This document shows positions 35,901-45,860 of a stretch of 64,000 nt of DNA, piece after piece (the first letter of the stretch is position 1; the number at the start of each line of letters is the position of its first letter). The notes below the pieces were generated by a model. That model was not told the DNA's origin. It saw nothing but the letters and a program-made list of their open reading frames with translations, and searched no databases. The translations under genes and the position numbers were made by a program. Source of the DNA: Orbilia blumenaviensis (Eukaryota > Ascomycota > Orbiliomycetes > Orbiliales > Orbiliaceae); assembly GCA_036872755.1 (NCBI GenBank), contig JAVHNS010000004.1, forward strand, positions 682,001 to 746,000. The letters are read 5' to 3'.

Positions 35901-36233
35901 TGGCGCACAAGATCAACTGGGCAGCGGCCAAGTTCCCCAGTGTTCGTTATAATTATAGTTATGTTATGGCTGAACAACTGCCTAACTAACAACTTATTGA
36001 CTAACTAGCACTGTATTGTGATATACTCCAGTGCTAATTGCAATTTTAACTTTACGAACGGCAAAGCTCGGTTATCGTAATTCTTGGTTTTATTTTAAAA
36101 TAAATAAACTAATTACATTATGAAGGTATAGCTGACCGTTAATAAGAAACGTGACAGGTTGATATGGATTACGGCGGTCTCATAAGCCAGCCTCCACTAA
36201 ATGGCCCGATTCCGTTAAAACACTTAGACTTAT
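29904..36233. other. Gene desert of 6.3 kb
   Basis: I find no coding region I can support. All frames are short, stop-dense and without signal peptides or domains. The longest, 34191-34520 on the plus strand (109 codons), starts with GTG. Base composition is ordinary to slightly AT-rich with frequent TATA-like words. Ancient, strongly degraded transposons are the likely content, but I see no terminal repeats. Confidence 0.5.
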
Positions 36234-37265
36234 TCAAAAATAAATTGGTGTTGCCATTGCCCGTGCCCTTGCCGGGACATTGATACCTTCATACTGTTCA
36301 TTTCTAACCCTCAACCGCACATTCGGATTTATAGTGGCGCATTCAGCATAGGCACCAGGGACTGGACTGGTCTCTGTAAAGCAAGTGGCACCAATTGGAC
36401 AATTTGTCGGCCCTGTCCAACATCTGCCGCCGCATTGGCCACCAAGCTTCGCTGTAGCGGAAGGCGGAGGTAGCGAGACTTTAAACTCCTGCTTCACAGT
36501 TGCGCATGGATTTGGACAGTCGGTTCCACGGTATCCGGAGGCAGTAGTGTCAATACACACTGAATAGGCGCCGCTAGATTGGCAGACACAAGCTTGATTT
36601 ACTGGGCAAAGGGTCATACTCGGAGCCCAGTCTATTCACCTGTTAGCACAACTATCATTCGCGTTAGATCGTATGAGACCCTTACATGCTGTTTCAGTGG
36701 ATTGGAAAACCCCCCCGCACTGGCCAGATGGCACAGCGAGGTAAGTAGGGATCGAAGAGAATAGCCATTTGGTTGTTGGAGACCTGTCTGTTGGGCCAGA
36801 GTATATTGTACCACATTCGGTGGTAGTCTGTACAGTCGTCGGAAGGCAAATACTTGATGAGGTTCCCTGGCAGGCACAGATATAGTTCGTAGGACAGAGG
36901 TTTGACGTGCTGGCGGAGACGTCACAACGCCCAAAGGGGGTCGCCATATAGCTCGACGTTTGTGTTATAGGATAGAATATATCTGCATTCTCGACACAAG
37001 AGCAAGTGGGGTTCTGCCTCTTTGCTAGGTTAGGCCTTAAGCCCAGCTCCGGAAATAGTGATATGTCCTCGAGGTCATCTGCTTCAGCATATTTCAGATC
37101 ATGGCGTTTGCGCGCATGCCCTCCCTCAATATTGGCCGCCCCCGGCAAACCAAGCACAAATCGGATTATCAATAAGAATGAAAGAATATATTGGATGCTG
37201 AGGCGTATTTTAAGACCGGTCCGTGTTTCTCGAAACATCGTCAGATGAGTTAGGGGATAGCTCAT
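36234..37265 (-). CDS. Secreted Cys-rich protein with duplicated Cys module and variant CBM1
   Basis: Minus-strand exons are 37265-36686 and 36631-36234. The 54-nt intron has a GTAAGG donor, a GTGCTAACA branch site and a GAATAG acceptor; the phase closes. The 325-residue product begins at the first ATG, though ATG codon 10 (MFRETRTG) would place the signal peptide better. Its hydrophobic core is about residues 27-40. Possible Kex2 sites are at ARKR (51-54) and AKR (81-83). Two related Cys modules follow: about 112-142 and about 180-221, both with G-x-C, then LCP-x-N-x2-C-x-CQ and a later Cys. A CBM1-like domain lies at about 255-291 (GGQCGGRCWTGPTNC and AYAEC). It keeps the four core Cys and one central Trp but lacks the first aromatic and one of the last two, so cellulose binding may be weak or changed. 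Role: secreted wall- or carbohydrate-associated protein, by inference. Confidence 0.78.
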
Positions 37266-37877
37266 ATAATGTATCTTTGTATATAAACGTGTCCGTGGAT
37301 GTGAGTATATGTATGCTGGTATATATATAAAAGACAGCCTACCAAACCAGGTTTTATCCTCCAGTATAATCTTTGATCTTCTAAAATTTATTTTAAGTGT
37401 AAGCAGTAGAATAACATGAGGACTTTAATACTTAGGCACCCAATCATATTTTCTTCTGTCCGTAGTGCCGGTCACCCACGGCGTAATATATCGATAATGA
37501 TACCAAGGTCGCCAAATCCAGCCATAATATTGAGGGGCGTGCTTCCAATGTGCGTTACGACATATCTTTCATGCGCCTTCATGCAATACTAGAGTGTTGT
37601 TCCTTTCGATGATTTTCTCCACGGAATGTCGGAACCTTCGCTCGACCAAGGTAATATACAGTATCGAACGATACACGAAAAAGCAAATAAGGCAGCTAAC
37701 CCGTTTATACAGCGCACGTTGCACTCTAGCAGTATAATATAATTCTACCGGTACCCCTACTCCCACGGATATCGAGTTGTCTTTTTCTATATTAGCAGAT
37801 TGACCGATCTCTAGTATACTAGTGCCCGATTTCATAGCCGTTGTTTCAAACAAGAGCCTTATTTGTTTAAAATCACA
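37266..37877. promoter_or_regulatory. Divergent promoter region between a secreted-protein gene and a receptor-like gene
   Basis: Both flanking genes are transcribed outward from this 612-nt region. TATA-like words (GTATATAAACG at about 37279-37289 and ATATATATAAAAGA at about 37320-37333) lie near the minus-strand gene. No clear TATA element precedes the plus-strand gene. Co-regulation is possible but not shown. Confidence 0.4.
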
Positions 37878-39613
37878 ATGTCCGAACTTACCCAAGAAGA
37901 CATCGAGGCAGTTTTGTTTGCGTCGGAATGGATTGGCGCCGGATCCCCCAAATATTCCTCCGTCATTATTATCGATGTTATCGCCAAATACACCGATTTC
38001 ATCGTATCAAAGAATTTCACGTTTACACCGGAGGATTTAACAGAGAATTTCGGAACAAGACCCTCCGACGCACCGATCATGATAAAAAAGCTGGGCGGTG
38101 TAGCAAATATGGGGTTGTTCCTGCCGGCAGTTACTGGAATACAAGAACAGCTTCCGCGGCCACTAAATTCCAATATCGTGGTGCCGCTCTTCATCGCATT
38201 CACAGTAATGACAACGATTGCCGTCGCCTTGCGTATGATATCAAGGCATCGGATCGGGGGTGGCCTCAGATCGTTCGACTGGGTAACATTTGCAGCCCAT
38301 GTAAGTTATCCTTCATGAATTCATAGCCGTAGTACCTGTATACATCATACGCGATCGTGGATACCTTATATTCTATTCGGTTGGCGGCCTAAAACCCAAT
38401 AACATCGTTGATACATCTACTAAACCTTTCTCCCTTAATGGCTTCCAGTTGATGACTGTGATGTGGGGAGCTGTAGCGGTTTACCACAGCAGTGTTAGTA
38501 AGTCAAAAGCCGCCCGTTAAAGTCAAATTTGGATATTTTAAGAGATATAACTAATGTTGGCGTAAGTTGGCCCGTATGAGGCTTGGTGGGACAGAAGTTG
38601 GAACATGCTCCGCGAAAGCTATAGGGTATTTCATTTCCATTGGGAATCCAGGGATTGATACAGTCGAAATTTCAGGCCAAGATGGTATTGATTGGCTTAG
38701 CGGTGGTATTCACTGACAATTTTTAAAATAGGTTTCTTTCGTCCTCAACCTTTTATACCCTTGGGTCATGCTGGTTATCAAAATGTCGCTTTGTCTGTTC
38801 TACTACCGCATGACAACGATGAATTATATCCGTTGGGGTGTTTGGGCCACTGGATTTATCGTGATTGGCAATACTATTGCTGGATTCTTCGTCCCAATGT
38901 TTGCATGCATTCCTATCAACTACTGGGACGACGTCTTCCAAGTTAAATGCAAATCCAATGTCGATCGTCGCACTGCATTAACAGCGATTGGTGCTATATA
39001 TATTTTTACCGACGTTCTACTTTGGGCGTTACCAATACCGATGGTATTTCAGCTGAAGTTGTACCCAAGACAACGGATTATGGCGTTGTGTACTTTCGGG
39101 ATAGGAGCTCTGTTAGTATACTGTCCGCCCATACCCACAAATCTACGGCCTTTTTGTGACTCTTTTGTTCTCACTATGCTGTTCTGCAGCACCCTTGTGT
39201 CACACAAATTCACAATTGTTCACAATGCTGACCCAATGTTCTAGCGCATGTGTTGCAAGCGGTTTCCGTCTTGATTCATTGATCAAGAATTTTATCCCCA
39301 GCTCACAGACTAGTACAACCATCTTGATCAACGCGTGGACCATGTAAGTTCTTAAGGCCCAAATACTTCAAACACAGAATTTTGCGGTCTCATTCCTAAC
39401 TAACTTAACCAAACTAGTATTGAGATGAACGTCGCTTTAATCTGCTCCTGCGCACCGGCTGTACGAGCGTTGGTAGTGTTCTATAAACCTCGAGTGTTTA
39501 GCACTGCCGGGTCTAGCTCAGAACCGTCGGGTAAACCGTCATCGGATGAGAAAAAGGATATTGAGAGCCAGAAAACAGAACCCCAGGTACAGGTTTCGAC
39601 CACAAACGCTTAA
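37878..39613 (+). CDS. Fungal rhodopsin-domain (PTH11/SAT4-type) seven-helix membrane protein
   Basis: Six exons, 37878-38300, 38449-38497, 38567-38625, 38732-39111, 39245-39343 and 39418-39613, close in phase to 401 residues. Donors are GTAAGT, GTAAGT, GTATTT, GTTAGT and GTAAGT; branch sites CTGAC precede introns 3 and 4 ends. Joining exon 4 to 5 restores FGIGALACVASGFRL, a family signature. Other hallmarks in order: helix 1 with VALRMISRHRIGG, the helix-2 FDWVTFAAHLMTVMWG segment, GPYEAWW, VIKMSLCLFYYR, the helix with TDVLLWALPIPM, and IEMNVALICSCAPAVRAL. The tail is polar and Ser/Lys-rich. This family of plasma-membrane proteins is thought to act in sensing, as PTH11 does for host surfaces, but most members are uncharacterised. 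It has no CFEM domain; instead about 95 polar to moderately hydrophobic residues precede helix 1, which is unusual. Exons 2 and 3 rest on phase and motif continuity. Confidence 0.85.
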
Positions 39614-40775
39614 GGGCATCCATTACATTTCACGACAAAAAATATAATACGATACAATGGTGCGAGTCAGACATGTTAATTGAGTTATGGGGCGAAACAT
39701 AGCGCCCGCGATCCTGTCATTCACCGCATCCTAATCCCTTTACCTACTTGTTAACATGTTAGCCACGTTAACCAAGAATAATCGAATAATTTATTGCTTT
39801 GAAACCCAATCAAAAAGTTGCGAGTCTGTGCTAAGATACTCTAAGATTATGTTCCATAGTATCGACTGGTTTACGCGCCAACCCTCGAAACCTCTTGTAA
39901 AATGGTACCTAGCTGTATCAGAAGAGACTCCAGGGTTTGTTCCTTCAGGTAGCAATCCACATCCAGCGTTACAAGCGGTACAACGAGCTGGAATTAAAAA
40001 GTGTTGCACCACGTTGGAGGAGATATATCGCAGATAGAACCATGGAGTTAATCGACAATTGACAAGGTCCAGGGATACCGTGGCAAAAATGTATATGCGG
40101 ATATATAGGGAGTATTGGAAGCATTGTTACTGACAGAAGCCAGCTGAAAATTAATCATAAAATAGTTCATTGCATTGCAGGGAGATACAATTAATGCAAT
40201 TGTAGCAGAACACTGTGCGCAATATGTAACCTGGTGACACTGCCTGCACGCCAAAGAAAACCCACAGGCCAAAATGCAACGCCGGGCTGCACTGCACATG
40301 CATTGCCCCTTAATGAGGCCAACTTTATTATCGGCTAACCAATTTAGTTGGTTACCCACTCAACGGCGCCGCGGTGTGTGCCTTGCAAGCTTGTCGAGGA
40401 ACGTCGTACGTCTCAGAGGAGACACAAGTGCATACACGATTGCACTATCTTCGAAGGTCTCATAATATAAATGGGTGTCATTCCGTCGCGAATTTACCAC
40501 GTCCTCGTCGCGTCGAAGCATACACACATCAGGGTTGACGCCTGAAGTCCGACACTCAACACATACCAGTATAACTCTAGTACAACAAGAGATCTGTGAT
40601 TTTGGCGGCTTTGCGTCAACAATATATAGTTGGTTAGCGATTTTTTGGAACGGAGTGCGATAACCCTCGAAAGAAGAAGCGACATTGGCACTAGAATCTT
40701 CCAGAGCATTCGAAATACATATGTGTAGATACAGAAACGCGATTTAACGGTCGGGCAGAGCTCTATTTTAAAAAT
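39614..40775. other. Intergenic, no supported gene
   Basis: Short frames at 39756-40037 (plus, 93 codons) and 40048-40359 (minus, 103 codons, many Cys) are present. The latter has no signal peptide despite its Cys content. I do not call either. Confidence 0.45.
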
Positions 40776-42332
40776 ATGGAAACACTCAAACAGGTTCTCC
40801 ACAGGTTCAATCTTTCCCCAGCTACCCAAAGCAATGTGGTTTGTGGAAATACCGCTATTCATGGGCCCACTCTGTTACCAACATCGCTTATTGACCTTCC
40901 TTTGGAAATCATTGATATAATCGCAGGACAGCTTGGGCACCGCGATAAAATATCACTATCTCTTGCTGCAAAGGGCCTCCAATATCTTGCTTCCGAACCC
41001 TTTCTCATCTGGCCAGACTCGACGGGTACTGATTGTAGAAGTACAATATACAACCAATTACTACCAAGGGTGGCTAAAGATACTCCTCAAAAATGTCCAT
41101 GCTGTACGCAGCCCATGTGCCCCCCAAGCTGTCCTACCGCCCTTATTCTTGACAGCCAGCACGGTATTCTATATCCCGCCTCCATCTATCCCATTTCTAC
41201 GGCCAAGTTAATACCGAAAAAACGCAGCCATACCCAACGCCTCAACAAATATTTGAGATTCAGGTCGTACCCCTCTAGGTATGAGGGCCGGTGGTACCAC
41301 ACAATATGGTGTGAGCACCACCGCTGCCCACCGTCCCTCGCCGAGGAAAAACATCTTGCATCAACAAACCCCATCGAACAAAAGCTGTGGCGGCAATATC
41401 ACGATTTCAGTAATTGCGGATGCTCGGGGATTACTGATGGCAACTGGCGCGTCACGAGATCAGCAGCGAGCTTCATGCCATCTTGCAAATGGTGTCCTCA
41501 CGAACAGACAAAATATGTTGTTGGATATCGACCTAAAGAGACAATAGCCTCAGGGACGCATTCTTCCGATAAATCTAAGGATAGCTTGGGGCCCGTTCAC
41601 GAAACATTCTTCTATGATACGATGTGCCTTCATTGTTTCCTACCAGTCCGGGGTTCTCTTGCCTCACCTGAAGTTTGGGGCTATAATACTTGTCGGTGTA
41701 ATCTTGGCGTTGAATATTACGCAGAGCGTCACATAAAAAACAAGGTTTCACCATGGGGAGCAAATCACAAGTCAAGACATTATGGATGCAGCTGCTGTGG
41801 CGCTATTACTCTGAAGTTTACAATAATCCAGGCATTCGATCCTATAGCTTCAAAGTCGAGCACAACTGGCAATGGAAACAGAAAGGAACTTGCATTGGTA
41901 CTTGCATCGAAGGTCAAACTTGAACCCACCGTCACAGCAACGGGGATCCGCCAACAACGTTTGATCTTCGCCGATACAGAGGCATCGCAGCAGGCAATAA
42001 ATCTCGTCCGCAACCAACCGATTCTACCGCTTCCTCCCCGACCCAAAGCCTCTCTCCAAAGCCTGCCTTCTCCTATCTTAGATAGAATTGTATCTTACGT
42101 TCTTGCAGGAACAAAATTTTCACACGACAAGTACATCCCGTTGGTCAAGACGATGATTTTGGGTGGTCGGGGCTCATGGGGTCCTTTCGACCGCCGAGCT
42201 CCTATTTGCATTCGATGTAGAAGCAAGGGGCAAAGTTGGGATGGCACTAGCCCTATAGATCATGCGAGTGAATGCTACTTCGAATGTTGGAGGTATTTTG
42301 GGGATGGGATGGTGACGTTGGACCCTACTTGA
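40776..42332 (+). CDS. F-box protein with many Cys pairs
   Basis: This intronless protein has 518 residues; ATG 40776 is in good context (AAATATGGAA). An F-box lies at about 38-75 (LIDLPLEIIDIIAGQLGHRDKIS and onward), so it probably joins an SCF ubiquitin ligase through Skp1. Beyond it are many closely spaced Cys residues: CPCC-x4-C-x3-C at 107-119, WCEHHRC at 179-184, NCGC at 214-216, CKWC at 237-240, CLHC at 284-287, CRC at 306-308, GCSCC at 338-341 and CIRC at 478-481. These look like ligands of several structural zinc sites. A second F-box-like helix occurs at about 428-445 (LQSLPSPILDRIVSYVL). No WD40 or LRR substrate module is visible. Related F-box proteins of unknown targets are abundant in filamentous ascomycetes. 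The F-box is well supported; substrate and zinc binding are inferred. Confidence 0.85.
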   Translation: METLKQVLHRFNLSPATQSNVVCGNTAIHGPTLLPTSLIDLPLEIIDIIAGQLGHRDKISLSLAAKGLQYLASEPFLIWPDSTGTDCRSTIYNQLLPRVAKDTPQKCPCCTQPMCPPSCPTALILDSQHGILYPASIYPISTAKLIPKKRSHTQRLNKYLRFRSYPSRYEGRWYHTIWCEHHRCPPSLAEEKHLASTNPIEQKLWRQYHDFSNCGCSGITDGNWRVTRSAASFMPSCKWCPHEQTKYVVGYRPKETIASGTHSSDKSKDSLGPVHETFFYDTMCLHCFLPVRGSLASPEVWGYNTCRCNLGVEYYAERHIKNKVSPWGANHKSRHYGCSCCGAITLKFTIIQAFDPIASKSSTTGNGNRKELALVLASKVKLEPTVTATGIRQQRLIFADTEASQQAINLVRNQPILPLPPRPKASLQSLPSPILDRIVSYVLAGTKFSHDKYIPLVKTMILGGRGSWGPFDRRAPICIRCRSKGQSWDGTSPIDHASECYFECWRYFGDGMVTLDPT

Positions 42333-43012
42333 GATACAACGAGGGTTGATAGACCAGCAATCCTCTTACATTATCGAAGCGTAATGAAATGGTACGCTTT
42401 ACGGACCAAAGGCTATTACAGTCTAGCTCACCCACCGATCCAAATAAATAATTTTAGACTATAGTTGATACTGTATTGGAGTAGATTGGCTCATGCAAGC
42501 AGCATTTGGTAGAAGTTGAAACATGTTTACTAGATATTACCTAATAGATATGGAAGGGAGACAGGAAGATAAGACGAATATGCTAATTACCTAGGCGTGC
42601 ATATGCTTACCAGAAATCGGGGTCTGCTTAGGAGAGAGAGAGAGGCGTAATGTTGTTACGTAAATGGGAAGTCGGCCTGATAGAAAGGCAGCACAACCAG
42701 GCCTGATGCAACATGTGACAACTTAGTCTAACTATAGCTATAGTAGCCTATAGCAGAACTACACGACAACATCTTCATTAAGAATTAGTTAAGGGTAATG
42801 CATCAAGCGACCACGCTTTGCGTAGGCTAAAATCAACACGTGGACATATATGTACTATAACTTGTAAAGCAATGCTCAGCCCGAGAAATCTAAGCAAATT
42901 CCCTCAATATTTCTTGTCGCACTATGTACCTCAGTAGGCACTTGTGACATCATATATACAGCCCCAATATGAGCTAGAGGGTATTTCCGGGCCATTCTGT
43001 GGAGACTGGCTC

Positions 43013-43068
43013 ACGAGACCAGGTATTTCCAAGGTTGCTAACGAGACCAGGTATTTCCAAGGTTGCTA
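43013..43068. repeat. 28-bp perfect tandem duplication
   Basis: Two head-to-tail copies of 28 nt (43013-43040 and 43041-43068) begin ACGAGACCAGGTATTTCC and end GGTTGCTA. Identity is complete. The unit start is shared with single copies elsewhere in the window (50483 and, shorter, 11455). Confidence 0.85.
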
Positions 43069-44670
43069 ACATCGCAACGGAGAGCGCAGCATATCCCTAG
43101 CCACTCGACTGTTTTTCTGTTTCTTTTTTGACTTCACAGCTTAACAACTTATCGAACAGGAATATACAGCTTTACAGTATGTACCAGCACATTTTCTACC
43201 CCTCCGGTACTTCTTTCTTCTTAGACCGGCACCTGCTATGCACCATGCAACATATCAACACCTTAAACTGATTGATATATCCTTGGATGCTCAAGCTCTT
43301 AAAACCACTAAAAATAATAATATTCGGGTCACTGTTCTCGCTTGGATAGGCATACGTGAGGCAGAGGCGACCAGAGTCCACAGGTTCAACGATTTGGCAT
43401 CTGGTTGAATGTCAGCTGGCCAGCTCATCCGGTGAAGCTAAGCCCAGATGGTCAACATGTGTTCACCTATTACCCTGGCAGGACTGTTGTAGTTCCGTTT
43501 TTGTGTTCCTCCATATCTAGATCTAGGTTACCCCATATATGCACGTTCCCAACGCTGTAGTTTTTTGGGAATAGCAAATTGATGGGAATACCCTTAGCCT
43601 TGTCTTGTATGTAATCTATTAGTACCCAGAAATATATAGCTATTATGGGTCTAATCGGCTGCTAACAGCTTCCCCGCACTTCGATATTCCAACAAGTTTG
43701 AATTTAAGTTGGGTCTATGCTTGTAATAATGGCACTAGTAGCTTGTTTTAGGGTCTGGGGTTACTTGAAGAAAGACCACTCGGTCGGGTCGAGCCGCTGT
43801 TGGCGGTTGGGGGGCCGCCCCGCACTTTTCGATTTTAGGTAGTTAGTGCCGAGCTTCGGCCGGCATATCCCACCACCTAGGTCCACCGAAAGCTTATCGG
43901 TGAGAGCCGTCGCTTCGCATGTATGCATGTAGGCCGATTGTAGGCGTTTGATTCCTTTCACGCACGTAGTAATATGAGACCTCCCAGGAGATTTCCGTAA
44001 TGGCCCTACGCGATGCTATTTCCACTCTATACGTTTTTTCCACATCTGCAGGCAAGGGAACACAAGTAGAATGCCCAAGTATCTGCAGCCAGCCATGCTC
44101 GCCTTACTACCCGGGCGTTGTTTACTACGAGGCTAAATCATACTTATGGCTTTATTTTTGTCTGTAATACCCTTTATCGAGTGAATTTGAAAGATAATAA
44201 GCAAAACGATCCGACATATAAAAACCTTCCACAATTCAGATTATCCTGTGTTACGTTCACGTCATACATGAATTATATACGGACGATTCCACGTAGATCT
44301 ACAAACGTGCCGTTCAATATAGGATATCCCAACAGCTTCCTGTATGATAATAACGAAGCCCATGATCGAGGATCTTAGTGTATGGAGCTGGATTGTAAAG
44401 AATCAGAGAATCCTAGTAATATTTGACAGACATACTAACGCGAACTAGCTAAGCAACTATATTGATGTTTCACACCTAGAGCTATGAGATCTGCTTATCA
44501 ACAGTTGTTGGGATAGCTCTGGATTGACGCATGGCCAGCGTGTAAGACTTCAACAAAGCTGGTAAAGCAGCAATAGTAAGGATGCCTCAGCATTTTCTCT
44601 ATAGATCTGGTGAGCATGTGGCATAATTACCAAACAGTGTAGGACATCAAGATGGAGCTCCGAATTGAAG

Positions 44671-44678
44671 TATAAATA
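44671..44678 (+). promoter_or_regulatory. TATA box of the I66-like gene
   Basis: TATAAATA lies 143 nt upstream of the chosen start. Transcription starting about 30 nt downstream would include the ATG at 44718, so leaky scanning or an N-terminal extension of 32 residues is possible. Confidence 0.5.
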
Positions 44679-44813
44679 AGAGCCTTTGGTCCCGTCCTTA
44701 CAGTCAAAATCATCCTCATGCAGCAACCTACTACAACAAGCTTCTTCCACTCTATTATTACCACTACAGTTAACTTTATATCTTCAGTTACTTCACGTTT
44801 TCAATCTCCCAAA

Positions 44814-45441
44814 ATGGAATCACAACGTATGGAAAATGGCATGTATGTCATCTTCGACCACCGAGGTGAGGGTTTGAACAACCCCCCAATTGGTCGCTAC
44901 CCAGTTGAGGACATCTCGCTGTCACCAAAGCCAGTCTTCTCTCTTCCTTCGAACCAAGGGTTCGAGTTCCCAAAGTGGGTCGTCGAAAAGATGGACAAAG
45001 GATACCATCTCAAGGCGTTCGGCAGCCCAGTGGGTATCCACAAGAACCAACTTTGCGCCTTCCTTCTCCACGAACGTGACATCGAGGAGTGGATTGTTAC
45101 ATTCCGCCCTGAACATGGCAAGGACATTGCAACGTAAGCGCCACCATTTCTGATTTTATACCATCTACTATGAGTGTGTACTAAAGCTTTGGGATTTTAG
45201 AATTGAGAAGGCGGACAAGTCTGTTGCGTGGTGCGTCGAGGAGAATAAGAACCCGAACCAGCCAAAGGTAATTATCACGCGTCGTTCTAGTGATAGTCAG
45301 TTAGCTTAAAGATAAAGGATTTGCTAACACGTTTCCAACCAGTGTATCACGATGAAACCACTCCCTTCGAGGGGCTCTAGCTCGCACTTGCCTGAAAATG
45401 TTCTTTTCACCTTTGTCAGGATGGATAAATCACAGTCTTAA
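44814..45441 (+). CDS. Peptidase inhibitor I66-like protein
   Basis: Exons are 44814-45133, 45201-45267 and 45343-45441. Donors are GTAAGC and GTAATT, acceptors TTTTAG and ACCAG, and phases close to a 161-residue protein, the usual size of the family. ATG 44814 (CCCAAAATGG) is preferred; an in-frame ATG at 44718 would add 32 Ser/Thr-rich residues that read like leader sequence. The pattern of the fungal serine-protease inhibitors of the cospin/cnispin type is visible: NGMYVIF at the start, IGRYPVEDISLSPK, LPSNQGFEFPKWVVEK, GYHLKAFGSPVG, LCAFLLHERDIEEW, then TIEKAD-x4-WC, CITMKPL and FTFVRMD at the end. These are small beta-trefoil proteins that inhibit trypsin-like enzymes, probably in defence against fungivores or to control own proteases. 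No signal peptide is seen, as usual for cytosolic members. The assignment comes from remembered family consensus only. Confidence 0.75.
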
Positions 45442-45860
45442 TCCTTGAGCAACAACAACTCCTGCAGACGAATTTTGAGCTGGACAGCATTTGGAAGGTC
45501 TGGTCCTACCCCCCCCTCTGCACTTTTACTGCAGAAAGTCCAAGTCGCGCAGAAAAGGAAAAAAAAAACGAAACAGTGCGAAAAAAACAAAAAAAAAGTG
45601 GGGCGCTTTGTTATTTGTGTATATTCCAATCCTCAATTCCGATTACTAGGCAATTCATAGCCTCATAGTATCGGTCGAAATTGTCAATCTCTTGTATAAG
45701 AATACAGACCATAGTTATCGATAGGTTCCAATTAATCAATTAACAAAGGTCTAATTCAACTAAAGCTCAGGGTTCTCAGCTCGTTTTAAAAGTAGCAACG
45801 GCGTGGTTAATTCTATACCCTTTAGAGAGGACAATTGATATTTACAACGCAATGTAGGCG
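45442..45860. other. Convergent intergenic region
   Basis: This separates the I66-like gene from the 3' end of the first NLR gene. It includes A-rich runs near 45555-45600. Nothing else is recognised. Confidence 0.5.

Larger units (their letters stand above)
42333..44813. other. Intergenic 2.5 kb with a tandem repeat and a TATA element
   Basis: No gene is supported. The stretch holds a 28-bp tandem duplication (listed separately). TATAAATA at 44671-44678 precedes the next gene and is followed by an ATG at 44718 in weak context, in frame with the chosen start. Frames such as 44118-44378 show no features. Confidence 0.45.

Noticed and set aside
40048..40359. 103-codon Cys-containing minus-strand frame
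   Set aside because: Cys content resembles small secreted proteins, but there is no signal peptide and no promoter or intron support.
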